This document shows positions 16,173 to 24,903 of a stretch of DNA of 64,000 nucleotides, one piece after another. The stretch is from Streptomyces aculeolatus. Lineage in GTDB: Bacteria > Actinomycetota > Actinomycetes > Streptomycetales > Streptomycetaceae. Each line of letters begins with the position of its first letter. Position 1 is the first letter of the stretch. A model generated the notes under the pieces. It searched no databases. It saw only the letters and a list, made by a program, of their open reading frames with translations, and was not told where the DNA came from. The position numbers and the translations under genes are program-made. The stretch covers positions 1-64,000 of the forward strand of contig NZ_JAINRD010000028.1 in the NCBI RefSeq assembly GCF_020400605.1. The letters are read 5' to 3'.

Positions 16173-17354
16173 ATGCCGGATGCCCCGCCCCGCCCCGAGC
16201 CGTTCGCACCGCGGACCGACCCCGCGGCGCTGGCGGACCTCCGCGCGCGGCTGCACGCGACCCGCTGGCCGGACGCGCCCGAGGACGCCGGGTGGTCGAT
16301 GGGAACCGACCTCGGCTACCTCCGCGAACTCGTCGGCTACTGGGCCGACGGGTTCGACTGGCCGGCGCGGGAGGCGGCGCTCAACCTGCTGCCCCGCTTC
16401 CGCGTCCGTCTCGGCGGCCTCGGGATCCACTACGTCCACGCCCGGGCCGTCCCGCCCCGGGACCCCTCCGCCGCGCCGGCCTTGCCGCTGGTCCTCGGCC
16501 ACGGCTGGCCCGACTCGTTCTGGCGCTACGCGAAGGTCGTCCCGCTCCTGACCGATCCCGGCGCGCACGGCGCCGACCCCGCCGACGCGTTCGACGTGGT
16601 CGTACCCGACATGCCGGGCTACGGCTACTCCGACCGCCCCGCGGGCCCGCCCCTCGACTCCATCGCCGTCGCCGGTCTGTGGGCCGAACTCATGCACGTC
16701 CTCGGCTACCCGAGGTTCGGGGCGGCGGGCGGGGACATCGGCAGCCACGTGAGCCGCTACCTCGCGCTCGACCACCCGGACCGGGTCGTGGCCGTGCACC
16801 GCACGGACGCGGGCGTGCCCGTCCTGCCCGGCGACCCGGCGGACCTCGCGCCCGAGGAGCGCGCGTGGTTCGAGGCCGTCGCGGCCTGGGGCGCGAGCGA
16901 GGGCGCGTACGCCGCCATGCACCGTACGAAGCCGCAGACCGCCGCCTTCGGGCTCACCGACTCACCGGTCGGGCTCGCCGCGTGGATCGTCGAGAAGCTC
17001 CGGGCGTGGAGTGACTGCGACGGCGACGTCGAGCGCTCGTACACCAAGGACGAGATCCTCACCAACGTCACGCTCTACTGGCTGACGGGAACGATCGGTT
17101 CGTCGATGCGCATGTACCGCGCGAACGGCGCGATCCCGCCCGCGCAGCTCGCCCGCCGGGTCGAGGTGCCGTCCGGCTTCTCGCTCTTCCCCGGCGACAT
17201 CGCCCGCCCGCCGCGGGCGTGGCTGGAGCGCACCGCGAACGTCGTGCGGATCACCGAGCCCGCGCACGGCGGGCACTTCGCGCCGTTCGAGGAGCCGCAG
17301 CTGTACGCGGAGGAGCTACGCGCCTTCTTCCGCCCCTACCGCGCGGCCGGCTGA
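16173..17354 (+). CDS. Epoxide hydrolase (alpha/beta hydrolase)
   Basis: A 393-aa enzyme with the N-terminal EHN domain (FAPRTDPAALADLRARLHATRWPD) and an alpha/beta-hydrolase core. The oxyanion motif is LVLGHGWPDSFWRY, the nucleophile Asp sits in GAAGGDIGSHVSRY, and the catalytic His in AHGGHFAPFEEP. These enzymes open epoxides with water via an alkyl-enzyme ester. The close microsomal-type EHN form is common in Streptomyces, often duplicated. No ribosome site; leaderless start predicted. Confidence 0.9.
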   Translation: MPDAPPRPEPFAPRTDPAALADLRARLHATRWPDAPEDAGWSMGTDLGYLRELVGYWADGFDWPAREAALNLLPRFRVRLGGLGIHYVHARAVPPRDPSAAPALPLVLGHGWPDSFWRYAKVVPLLTDPGAHGADPADAFDVVVPDMPGYGYSDRPAGPPLDSIAVAGLWAELMHVLGYPRFGAAGGDIGSHVSRYLALDHPDRVVAVHRTDAGVPVLPGDPADLAPEERAWFEAVAAWGASEGAYAAMHRTKPQTAAFGLTDSPVGLAAWIVEKLRAWSDCDGDVERSYTKDEILTNVTLYWLTGTIGSSMRMYRANGAIPPAQLARRVEVPSGFSLFPGDIARPPRAWLERTANVVRITEPAHGGHFAPFEEPQLYAEELRAFFRPYRAAG

Positions 17355-17427
17355 GACCGTGCCCCCGGGCCTCCCGGAGCGGGCCGCCCCCACCCGCTCC
17401 TCGCGCAGGTCCAACTCCGCGCAGACC

Positions 17428-17538
17428 GTTCGTGAGGTCCAAGCGCTGCGAGAACACGCGGGGTTGAGCCGGGAGCAGTTCGGGGACAGGGCGGGGCACG
17501 CCTGGGCCGACTTCGTCGCCTTCGCTCGGGGGGTCTGA
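17428..17538 (+). pseudogene. Collapsed XRE regulator / DUF397 fusion remnant
   Basis: In one frame this stretch reads VREVQALREHAGLSREQF, which matches the first helices of an XRE-family DNA-binding domain. It runs straight into HAWADFVAFARGV and a stop, which matches the C-terminal end of DUF397 proteins. XRE and DUF397 genes are normal neighbours in Streptomyces, so a deletion probably removed the C-terminal part of the first and most of the second. No start codon or ribosome site fits. Only about 37 codons remain. Confidence 0.5.
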
Positions 17539-17638
17539 CCCCCCGTCCGCTTGGCCCCCGTGGCGTACGGGGCGGTGTGAACGGGAAGTTGCCGTGCAAC
17601 TGAGGCCGCGCGTCGCACGTCTCATTCACGGGGGAATC

Positions 17639-18634
17639 ATGCTGCACATCGAGTTCACTTCTGCCGACCTCAACCGGCTGCGGTCGGCCGGGGACGTCAG
17701 CCCCATGTGGGAAGTCGTCCTCAGCCTGCAGGCGTTGCAGACCGCGCACGCCGCGCTCGCGCTCGACCCCTGGCGGCGGCGGGTGCGGGGTGAGGTGTCC
17801 GGGGCCGGGCTAGGGGAGACCGTCGGGTCGTTGCAGCGCCTCTGTCCCGAGGCCGCGTATTTTCCCGACTTCCTCACCCCCAGCGACGGGGGCGGGCGGA
17901 CGCTGGACGCCGAGTTGGAGCAGGTGCTGCGGACGCCGAAGGCCCGGTTGCGCAAGGAGATCGGGCTGCTCTGCGCCGACGGCCGGCCGCCCCGGGGGGC
18001 CCGGGGGCTGGCCGACGGGGAGCCCGGTGCGCTGCGGCGGCTCGGGGATGCGGTGCGGCGGTACTACGCGGTGGCCGTGGCGCCGTACCGCGAGGCGATC
18101 AGGTCCGCTGCCGCCGCCGACCGGCCCGTGCGGGCCGAGGCCGCCTTGCGGGAAGGGGCGGAGGGGCTGCTCGCCAGCTACGCGCCGGAGGTGACCTGGC
18201 GCGGTGACCGGCTGGAGTGTGCGTACCCGGTGAGCAGGGGTTTCTCTCTCGACGGGCGGCCGCTGACGCTGATCCCGTCCTTCTTCTGCACCCGTACGCC
18301 CGTCGCTCTCGCCGACCCCGAACTGCCCCCCGTGCTCGTCCATCCGCTGACCCCCGCGCCCGGCTGGCTGCCCGGTCCCGGTCCCGATCCCGCTTCGCGC
18401 GCCGGCGACTCCCTCGTCCGGCTCATCGGCCTCACCCGCGCCCGCGTCCTGGAACTCCTCGACCGCCCCATGTCGACGGGGCGGATCGCCGACGCCCTGT
18501 ACGTCGCGCCCGCCAGTGCCAGCCGGCACGCCGCCGTTCTTCGTGAGGCCGGGCTCGTGCGGTCCGAGCGGCGCGGCCACTGCGTGCTGCACCGGCGTAC
18601 GGACCTGGGGGAGGCCCTGCTCAACGGCGGGTGA
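17639..18634 (+). CDS. ArsR-type winged-helix regulator with N-terminal DUF5937-like domain
   Basis: A 331-aa protein. The N-terminal ~230 residues begin with MLHIEFTSADLNRLR and SPMWEVVLSLQAL, typical of the Streptomyces ArsR group with a DUF5937-like domain. The C-terminal 80 residues form an ArsR winged helix (RVLELLDRPMSTGRIADALYVAPASASRHAAVLREAGLV). The ATG at 17639 has GGGGGA upstream. Its 3' end overlaps the convergent arsR gene by 14 bp. Targets unknown. Confidence 0.8.
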   Translation: MLHIEFTSADLNRLRSAGDVSPMWEVVLSLQALQTAHAALALDPWRRRVRGEVSGAGLGETVGSLQRLCPEAAYFPDFLTPSDGGGRTLDAELEQVLRTPKARLRKEIGLLCADGRPPRGARGLADGEPGALRRLGDAVRRYYAVAVAPYREAIRSAAAADRPVRAEAALREGAEGLLASYAPEVTWRGDRLECAYPVSRGFSLDGRPLTLIPSFFCTRTPVALADPELPPVLVHPLTPAPGWLPGPGPDPASRAGDSLVRLIGLTRARVLELLDRPMSTGRIADALYVAPASASRHAAVLREAGLVRSERRGHCVLHRRTDLGEALLNGG

Positions 18635-18956
18635 CGCCTTCCGCTGCCGGCTCCGCACCGTTCAGTACCGAGTCGAGCAGGCCCGGGAACCGTTCGTCGA
18701 GGTCGTCCCGGCGCAGCCGGACCAGCCGTGTCCGGCCCTGCACCGTCGTCCAGGTCACGCCCGCTTCGCGCAGCACGCGGTAGTGGTGCGACATCGTCGT
18801 CTGGTGGACGTCGAGATCGCCGCCGATGGCGTTGCAGCTCTCCTCGCCCGTCCCGGCGAGCCGCAGTACGACCTCCAGCCGCACCGGGTCGGCGAGCGCG
18901 CGCAGCACGTCCACCATCCGGATCGACTCGGCCGCGGGCTGGGACACCTCGCGCAT
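18621..18956 (-). CDS. ArsR family transcriptional regulator
   Basis: A 111-aa winged-helix repressor (VDVLRALADPVRLEVVLRLAG ... LDVHQTTMSHHYRVLREAGV). Metal-binding Cys pairs of SmtB/ArsR are not present apart from one Cys before the recognition helix (EESCNAIGG), so it may sense something other than metal. The ATG at 18956 has GGGGAG 6 nt upstream. It is divergent from the MFS exporter at 19042 and probably represses it; the spacer carries an inverted repeat. Confidence 0.88.
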   Translation of the reverse strand: MREVSQPAAESIRMVDVLRALADPVRLEVVLRLAGTGEESCNAIGGDLDVHQTTMSHHYRVLREAGVTWTTVQGRTRLVRLRRDDLDERFPGLLDSVLNGAEPAAEGVTRR

Positions 18957-18996
18957 CGTTCTCCCCTCGGGCATCTGCCCGCAGCCTACCCATTCA

Positions 18997-19020
18997 TTGA
19001 TACATGGACAACCATCCATG
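18997..19020. promoter_or_regulatory. Inverted repeat between arsR and MFS genes
   Basis: ATGG-ACAA-CCAT (19004-19015) sits in an A+T-richer patch with further CAT/ATG repeats on both sides (TTGATACATGG ... CCATCCATG). It lies between the two divergent starts and is a likely ArsR operator. A TACAGT at 19028-19033 could be the exporter's -10. Confidence 0.5.
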
Positions 19021-19041
19021 CATTGCCTACAGTGCCGTTCC

Positions 19042-20214
19042 GTGACCAGACAGCTCCTCCCCCTCGCCCTCGCGACCTTCGCCGTCGGCACCGACAGCTA
19101 CGTCATCGCCGGCCTCCTCCCCGCCATCGCCGCCGACCTCGGGGTCTCCACGGCCGCGGCCGGTCAGCTCGTCACCGTCTTCGCCCTGACGATGGCCGTC
19201 TCCGCCCCGGTCGTCGGCGGGCTCACCGGCGGCCTCGACCGGCGGACGACGCTGCTGATCGCCCTCGGCGTCTTCGTCGTCGGCAACGCCGCCACCGCCC
19301 TGGCCACCGGCTACGGGACCGCCATGGCCGCCCGCGTCGTCACCGCCGCGGGCGCCGGTGTCATCAACTCCGCCGCCTCCAGCACCGCCGCCGCGATCGT
19401 GCCGCCCGAACGCCGCGGCCGGGCGCTGGCGTTCGTGCTCGGCGGGCTGACGCTGGCGACCGCGCTGGGGCTGCCGCTCGGCACGCTCATCGGCAGTGCC
19501 GACTGGCGCGTCACGCTCTGGGCCGTCGCCGGGACCGGGCTGGTGGCGGCCATCGGCGTCGCCGTCGGGCTGCCCGCCGTACGGCTGCCGGCCGCCTCGC
19601 TCCGCGACCGGCTGCGCCCGCTCGCCCAGGGCGGCCGGGTGCCCGCGCTGCTGGCCGTCACGACGCTGGCCTTCCTGGGCGCGTACACGCTCTACACCTA
19701 CGTCGCCCCCGCGCTCCGCGACGCCACGGGCGGCGACGAGTCGCTGCTGACCCTGGTCCTGTTCGTCTGGGGCGCCGGCGTGCTGGCCGGGAACACCGCC
19801 GCCGGGCGGCTCGTCGACCGCCGCGACCCCGCCCGCGTCCTCACCGGCCCGCTCGCGCTCGCCGTCCTGGCCCTCGCACTGACCCCGCTGGCGGCCCGCG
19901 CCCTCATACCGGCGCTGGTCTGGGCGGCCGTCTGGGGCGTGGCGGTGGGCTTCGTCGTCGTGCCGCAGCAGCACCGCCTCGTCGCCCTCGGCCCGGCCGC
20001 CGCACCGGTACTGCTCGGGCTCAACTCCTCCGCCCTGTACGCCGGGATGGCGCTCGGCGGCGGGCTCGGCGGGCTGGCGCAGGAGTGGTTCGGGCTGAGC
20101 CCTGCGGGGCTGGGACCGGTGGCCGCGGGGGTCACCGGAGTGGCGCTGCTGTGGCACCTCGGTACGTCCCGGGCGTCAAGGGCCGGGGAGCCGCGACGGG
20201 TTGTACAACGTTGA
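19042..20214 (+). CDS. MFS transporter, DHA1 drug-exporter type
   Basis: A 390-aa twelve-helix major-facilitator protein of the chloramphenicol/arabinose-exporter-like DHA1 group. It begins RQLLPLALATFAVGTDSYVIAGLLPAIA and has the loop motif ...GGLTGGLDRRTTLL after helix 2. I chose GTG 19042 because the first helix starts there; the open frame upstream overlaps the divergent arsR promoter. ArsR-controlled export of a small hydrophobic compound is the likely role; substrate unknown. Confidence 0.87.
   Translation: MTRQLLPLALATFAVGTDSYVIAGLLPAIAADLGVSTAAAGQLVTVFALTMAVSAPVVGGLTGGLDRRTTLLIALGVFVVGNAATALATGYGTAMAARVVTAAGAGVINSAASSTAAAIVPPERRGRALAFVLGGLTLATALGLPLGTLIGSADWRVTLWAVAGTGLVAAIGVAVGLPAVRLPAASLRDRLRPLAQGGRVPALLAVTTLAFLGAYTLYTYVAPALRDATGGDESLLTLVLFVWGAGVLAGNTAAGRLVDRRDPARVLTGPLALAVLALALTPLAARALIPALVWAAVWGVAVGFVVVPQQHRLVALGPAAAPVLLGLNSSALYAGMALGGGLGGLAQEWFGLSPAGLGPVAAGVTGVALLWHLGTSRASRAGEPRRVVQR
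20200..20213. promoter_or_regulatory. LacI-type operator candidate upstream of GH43 gene
   Basis: GTTGTACAAC (20200-20209) and CAACGTTG (20206-20213) are overlapping perfect palindromes, the second with the central CpG typical of LacI/GalR operators. They lie across the MFS stop codon, about 75 bp upstream of the secreted GH43 gene. LacI proteins commonly control sugar-polymer hydrolases in Streptomyces. Confidence 0.45.
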
Positions 20215-20288
20215 AATCTCCGCTACAAACCTCCTGACACCCTCCTGCGCACCACACCCCCACAGGCACCGCACGGAAGGTACGCACT

Positions 20289-21803
20289 GTGACCCACGCC
20301 GTACGCAGACCCCGCCGCCGGCGCCCCTGGCCGGCCCTGGCCGCGACGCTGCTCGCCGTCGCCGTGGTGGCCGGCCTCGGCCCGGCAGCCGCCGACGAAG
20401 CCCCCGCGAACGCCCCCGCCGCAGCCGCTCCCGCCGACCCCGCAGCCGACCCCGCAGCCGCCCCCGCCGACCAACCCCGCGCCGCCGCCGGCCAGTTCCG
20501 CAACCCCGTCAACACCGGCGCCGACCCCACCCTCGTCACCCACGAGGGCAACTACTACGTCGCCACCACCCAGGGCGACGCCATCCGCATGTGGAAGTCC
20601 CCCTCCGTCGCGACCCTCCTCACCGCCTCCCCGCACGAGGTCTGGCGCGACAGCGACCCCTCCCGCAACCAGCAGATCTGGGCCCCCGGCCTCCTCAAGG
20701 ACGGCGACCGCTGGTACCTCTACTACACCGCCAGCGACGGCAACGACGCCGCCCACCGCATGTACGTGCTGGAGTCCGAGGGCAGCGACCCGCTCGGCCC
20801 GTACCACTTCAAGGCCAAGGTCGCCGACTCCGGCAACGACCGCTGGGCCATCGACGGCGAGCCCTTCCGGCACGACGGCAAGCTGTACTTCGCCTGGAGC
20901 GGCCAGCGCGACGACGGCGTCGGCAACCAGCTCTTCGTGGCCCCCATGTCCAACCCCTGGACCCTCTCCGGCGGCCGCGTCCACCTCCCCGCGGACGGCA
21001 ACTGCCCCGAGGTGCGCGAAGGCCCCACCCCGCTCCACAACGCCGCCGGCCGGCTCTACCTCACGTACTCCGCCTGCGACACCGGAAAGCCCGACTACGC
21101 GGTCTGGGCCAAGTCCCTGGCCCCCGGCGCCGATCCGCTCGACCCCGCCGCCTGGCGGCAGGAGCCCGGCCCTATGTTCTCGCGCAACGACGCCGCCGGC
21201 GTCTACGGCCCCGGGCACCACTTCTTCTTCAAGTCCCCGGACGGCAGCGAGGACTGGATCGCGTACCACGCGAAGAACACGACGACGTACACCTACAGCT
21301 GGCGCACCACGCGGGTGCAGAAGATCGGCTGGACCGCCGACGGCCGCCCCGACCTCGGCACCCCCGTGGCCGCCGGCGCGACCATCGACCTGCCCGCGGG
21401 CGACCCGGGCCCCGGCACCACGGCCCTCAACGACACCGACCCGCAGGTGACGTACACCGGCAACTGGAACTCCGGCAGCGGCTGCGCCGTGCAGTGCTTC
21501 TGGGGCAACGACCACTGGAGCGCGGTGGCCGGCGCCACGGCGACGTTCCGCTTCACCGGGACGCGGCTGGCGCTGCTGTCGGTCAAGGACACCGGCAACG
21601 GCATCGCCGCGATCTCCGTCGACGGCGGCCCGGAGCAGCGGGTCGACTACTACGGCAGCCCGCGCGTCGGCGAGCAGCTCCAGTGGGTGAGCCCGGAGCT
21701 GCCGCGCGGCGAGCACACGGTACGGATCCGGGTGACCGGCGAGAAGAACCCCGACTCGGGTGCGGCGTTCGTGTCCGTCGACCGGGCGGAGGTCTACCCG
21801 TAG
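20289..21803 (+). CDS. Secreted glycoside hydrolase family 43 enzyme (probable arabinanase/arabinofuranosidase)
   Basis: A 504-aa exported enzyme: Arg-rich N-region, hydrophobic signal helix (about 14-36), Ala/Pro/Asp-rich linker to about residue 66, then a five-bladed propeller. The three GH43 carboxylates can be placed: D79 in GADPTLV (base), D189 in WAIDGEPF (pKa modulator) and E244 in EVREGPTPLH (acid). The last ~140 residues form a separate beta domain (VTYTGNWNSGSGCAVQCFWG ...), resembling carbohydrate-binding or galactose-binding-like modules. GTG 20289 has GGAAGG upstream. It would cut arabinan or arabinoxylan outside the cell. Confidence 0.87.
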   Translation: MTHAVRRPRRRRPWPALAATLLAVAVVAGLGPAAADEAPANAPAAAAPADPAADPAAAPADQPRAAAGQFRNPVNTGADPTLVTHEGNYYVATTQGDAIRMWKSPSVATLLTASPHEVWRDSDPSRNQQIWAPGLLKDGDRWYLYYTASDGNDAAHRMYVLESEGSDPLGPYHFKAKVADSGNDRWAIDGEPFRHDGKLYFAWSGQRDDGVGNQLFVAPMSNPWTLSGGRVHLPADGNCPEVREGPTPLHNAAGRLYLTYSACDTGKPDYAVWAKSLAPGADPLDPAAWRQEPGPMFSRNDAAGVYGPGHHFFFKSPDGSEDWIAYHAKNTTTYTYSWRTTRVQKIGWTADGRPDLGTPVAAGATIDLPAGDPGPGTTALNDTDPQVTYTGNWNSGSGCAVQCFWGNDHWSAVAGATATFRFTGTRLALLSVKDTGNGIAAISVDGGPEQRVDYYGSPRVGEQLQWVSPELPRGEHTVRIRVTGEKNPDSGAAFVSVDRAEVYP

Positions 21804-21858
21804 GCGGCCGGCAGGCGGTGTCCTGACCGGCGAGGGGGAGCAGTTGCCCGGTGGCCGT

Positions 21859-22584
21859 TCATCTCGTCCAGCGCGGGCAGAACTCCACGTGCAACTGCTC
21901 CCACTCGCTCATGTGCAGCGGGTCCAGGCCCCAGTCGTAGAGGGGGCGGCACACGTGGTAGTTGCATGCGCCGGGGATGTAGAGCGAAGTGGCCGCTCTC
22001 GGCGGCCCGTACTTCGTGACGGCGAAGATCTCCTTGGCCCCCTCCCGGAACGCCGCGGCCCCGCCGGTCAGCAGCAGCGTCTCCGCGTAGACGTCCTTCC
22101 GGAGGAGGAACTCGTCCGCCTGCTTCGGGTCGTCCGGCACGACGTAGTCGGCGTCGAGGTCGGGAAGGTCCCGCTCCGGTACACCGGCGGTGTGCAGTTC
22201 CCGGGCGGCGTTCGCCGCGCGCAGGCACGCCCGGATCCGCTTCCACCGCGAGGGGCGCAACGGCGCCGTGCGGGGGGCCAGCAGGAGGTCGAGCGGCCGC
22301 TCGCCGTCGACGCCGATGCCCGGTACGGGCGGGGTGGCGCGCATCGGCAGGTAGACCAGCGAACGCGGGGAGCGCGCCGCGAGCAGCCACAGGGTGCCGA
22401 TGCGCCGGCCGTCCGTCCGGTCCACGTACATCTCGTAATGGCTGCCGGCCTTGTAGAGCGCGCCGTTCCGCAGCGGCCCGGCCGGCCGGATCACGCGGTA
22501 CTCCGTGCCGGCCAGCCGCACCTTCTGCACGACGATCCTCACCCGCAGACTGTCCCGGGTGAGCGCGGCCCGTGAGGCGGCCAA
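21859..22584 (-). CDS. Hypothetical protein
   Basis: A 241-aa protein I do not recognise. It is soluble, with basic and Trp/Cys-containing segments; the C-terminus (residues about 205-241) has a Cys/His-containing stretch (GACNYHVCRPLYDWG) that might bind metal. The TTG at 22584 is preferred because GGAGAAGG lies just upstream; a GTG at 22542 is the alternative. It diverges from the HNH lipoprotein gene. Confidence 0.55.
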   Translation of the reverse strand: MAASRAALTRDSLRVRIVVQKVRLAGTEYRVIRPAGPLRNGALYKAGSHYEMYVDRTDGRRIGTLWLLAARSPRSLVYLPMRATPPVPGIGVDGERPLDLLLAPRTAPLRPSRWKRIRACLRAANAARELHTAGVPERDLPDLDADYVVPDDPKQADEFLLRKDVYAETLLLTGGAAAFREGAKEIFAVTKYGPPRAATSLYIPGACNYHVCRPLYDWGLDPLHMSEWEQLHVEFCPRWTR

Positions 22585-22703
22585 GTTGCCTTCTCCAGCG
22601 TGTCGGTGTCGGGATCGGCAGCCAGGGTATTCCGACCTGGACACCGTTAGCATGCGGAGCCGGGTCCGGCCGGTTCCCGGCTCCGACGCGAAGTGCGAGT
22701 GCC

Positions 22704-23477
22704 GTGATACGAATACGCCGCCTGCTGCCGCTGCTCCTCGCCGCCTCCACGGCGGCCGTGACGCTGACCGGCTGCGACGCCGCGACGGACACGCCCCCGG
22801 CGGACAAGCCCCCCGCCGGCAGCGCCCCCGGCCGCGCCGCCTCCCCCCTCGACAACCCCGACGGCACCGCCCCCGGCCTCGCGCCCCTCACCACCGCCGC
22901 CGACCGCGAGGCCGCCCGGCGCCTCATCGGCGACCTCGCCACCGGGGGCCCCGGGTCCGGCTCCGGCTCCGGTTACGACCGCGACGAGTTCGGCTCCGCC
23001 TGGCTGGACAGCGCGACCGGCGTCCCACTTGCCGGGAACGGCTGCGACACCCGCAACGACCTGCTGCGCAGGGACGGCCAGGACGTACGGCTGCGGAGCG
23101 GCGACGACTGCGTGGTCGAGACGATGGAGCTGGCCGACCCGTACGCCGGGCGGGACATAGAGTTCGAGCGCGGGCCGTCGTCCTCGATGGCGGTGCAGAT
23201 AGACCACGTGGTGCCGCTGTCGTACGCCTGGCAGATGGGCGCCGCGGCGTGGGCGGAGGACAAGCGCCGCCAGTTGGCCAACGACCCGCTGAACCTGCTC
23301 GCGGTCGACGGCCCGGCGAACTCCTCGAAGGGCGACTCGGGCCCGGGGGAGTGGCTGCCGCCGGACGAGGAGATCCGCTGCGCGTACGGCGTGCGGTTCG
23401 CGCAGGTCGCGCTCAAGTACGAACTGCCGGTGACGACGGCGGACAAGGAAGCGCTGCGGAGCCAGTGCGCGGCGTGA
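22704..23477 (+). CDS. Lipoprotein HNH endonuclease (DUF1524/GmrSD-like)
   Basis: A 257-aa exported nuclease. A lipobox (LTGC, Cys24) ends the signal peptide, and the catalytic domain has the DUF1524 HNH motif: VQIDHVVPLSYAW, then LANDPLNLLAVDGPANSSKGD. The first His is the general base and the N/H set binds the metal. Surface-anchored nucleases of this kind are frequent in Streptomyces and probably scavenge extracellular DNA. The ribosome site is weak. Confidence 0.87.
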   Translation: MIRIRRLLPLLLAASTAAVTLTGCDAATDTPPADKPPAGSAPGRAASPLDNPDGTAPGLAPLTTAADREAARRLIGDLATGGPGSGSGSGYDRDEFGSAWLDSATGVPLAGNGCDTRNDLLRRDGQDVRLRSGDDCVVETMELADPYAGRDIEFERGPSSSMAVQIDHVVPLSYAWQMGAAAWAEDKRRQLANDPLNLLAVDGPANSSKGDSGPGEWLPPDEEIRCAYGVRFAQVALKYELPVTTADKEALRSQCAA

Positions 23478-23534
23478 CGCCCGATGTGCGGGCGGGCCCG
23501 GACGACGCGGACCGGGCCGGGCCGCGGCACGGCG

Positions 23535-23540
23535 TACGCT
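23535..23540 (+). promoter_or_regulatory. -10 hexamer TACGCT of leaderless DUF6183-like gene
   Basis: TACGCT ends 7 nt before GTG 23548, with no ribosome-binding site. Confidence 0.5.
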
Positions 23541-23547
23541 CGGCGCC

Positions 23548-24774
23548 GTGACCGACCGGATACAGCAGATCGTCGCGGCCCTGCCGGGCCTGGGCGACGT
23601 CCGCGCCGTGTGGGCGGAGGCCGACGAACGGGTCGCCCGGGGGGACGCCCGCTTCGCGGGAGACCTCGGGGTCGCCCTCGCCGAGGCGTTCGGACCCGGG
23701 GCGTTCGCACCCGGGGCGCACGCGACCGGGACAGACGGGACCGTGGCAGACAGGACCGTGGCGCACGGGACGCGGCCGTACGGGACCGGCGGCGGCGTGT
23801 GGCAGTACCGCGGCGTCTTCGACCACCTGCTGCGGCTGCTGGCGACGACCCCCGGCCCCGGGCACTGCGCCCAAGCGGTGCGGCTGGTCACCGCGGCGCA
23901 CACCGGCCCCGCGCTGGAGCGCCACGCGGCCTCGCTGCTGGCCGGCTGCCGGCCGGCGGCGGAGCTGGCCGCGGTCTTCACGGCCGACGCCCCCGAGGAG
24001 CTACGGGCCTGCCTGCTGCACGAACTCGTCCTCAGGGGCGTCGCCGTCACCGCGACGCCGGGGATCGCGGAGTGGGCGGCGGCGTCGCCGTACCTGAACC
24101 GGCATCCGCTGGGCCGGCTGCCGCTGACACTGTCCGCCGTCGAAGGACGGCCGGCTCTGCCCGCCCACGGGCGGAGCGGCAGCAGCCGGGCGCTGCCGTA
24201 CGGCGCGCTGGGGCCCGGCACGGTGGTGGGCCCGGCGGCGCCCGGCGCGGCGGGGCGCGTACCGGCGGCCGAGGAGACGACGACGGACGCGCGCGCTGGG
24301 CGCATCGCCGCGGCCGTGGCGGGCTGGACCGAGGAGTCCCACGCGCGCGTCGAGGCCCGGGTGTTCGACCTCGCGGCGCCGGCGGCGCCCCGCGCCGTAC
24401 CGGAGACGCTGCTGTCGCTGGGCCTCGACTGCCTGCGGGAAGCGCCGGCGGGCGATCCCTTCGCCGCCGTCGCCTGCTCGCCGGCCGACGCGTGGGGGAT
24501 GCTCTTCGTCGCCGCGTCCACGGGCGGGGCGTACGGCGCAGGCCGCGGCGGCGCGTACGGGCGGCTCGCGGCGTGGGAGTCGCTCGCCGGCCTGGCCGGG
24601 GCCGCGGAGGGCGCGGGCGCCGGCGAGGTGGAGGCGTGCGCGGGCGCGTGCGAGTGGTACGGCTTCGTCGCCGACACGGGCTGGTTCGAGCTGGTGGCCT
24701 GGGACCTCGCGCTGGCCGCGGTCGGCGCGGACCGCCGCCGGCTGGCGGTGCTGGCGGCGACCGACACGGACTGA
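23548..24774 (+). CDS. DUF6183-like protein with internal 5-residue repeats
   Basis: A 408-aa predominantly helical protein. The C-terminal part (WGMLFVAASTGGAYGAGRGG ... GRLAAWESLAGL) matches what I remember of the Streptomyces DUF6183 family; this assignment is from memory. No enzyme motif is visible. Residues 49-83 are seven 5-residue degenerate repeats encoded by a 15-bp minisatellite. Start GTG 23548 lacks a ribosome site and has a -10 7 nt upstream. Confidence 0.6.
   Translation: MTDRIQQIVAALPGLGDVRAVWAEADERVARGDARFAGDLGVALAEAFGPGAFAPGAHATGTDGTVADRTVAHGTRPYGTGGGVWQYRGVFDHLLRLLATTPGPGHCAQAVRLVTAAHTGPALERHAASLLAGCRPAAELAAVFTADAPEELRACLLHELVLRGVAVTATPGIAEWAAASPYLNRHPLGRLPLTLSAVEGRPALPAHGRSGSSRALPYGALGPGTVVGPAAPGAAGRVPAAEETTTDARAGRIAAAVAGWTEESHARVEARVFDLAAPAAPRAVPETLLSLGLDCLREAPAGDPFAAVACSPADAWGMLFVAASTGGAYGAGRGGAYGRLAAWESLAGLAGAAEGAGAGEVEACAGACEWYGFVADTGWFELVAWDLALAAVGADRRRLAVLAATDTD
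23692..23796 (+). repeat. 15-bp coding minisatellite (seven units)
   Basis: Seven consecutive 15-bp units resembling GGGACCGTGGCGCAC encode GPGAF-APGAH-ATGTD-GTVAD-RTVAH-GTRPY-GTGGG. Frame is kept, so copy-number change would lengthen the protein without breaking it. Confidence 0.7.
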
Positions 24775-24871
24775 GCACACCGTGCGGGTGGACCGGGGGA
24801 GCACGTCCGCCACCGCGCACGTTTCCACGCCGGGCACCGAGAATTCACCCGCCCGCCTCCTGCGCGGCAAC

Positions 24872-24897
24872 CGTTTAAACGATTGCCCTTCTAGCCT
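24872..24897 (+). promoter_or_regulatory. Palindrome and -10 upstream of GT2 gene
   Basis: CGTTTAAACG (24872-24881) is a perfect palindrome in an A+T-rich patch. TAGCCT (24892-24897) ends 6 nt before GTG 24904. This is a leaderless-type promoter overlapped upstream by a potential operator. Confidence 0.5.
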
Positions 24898-24903
24898 TGC
24901 TCA

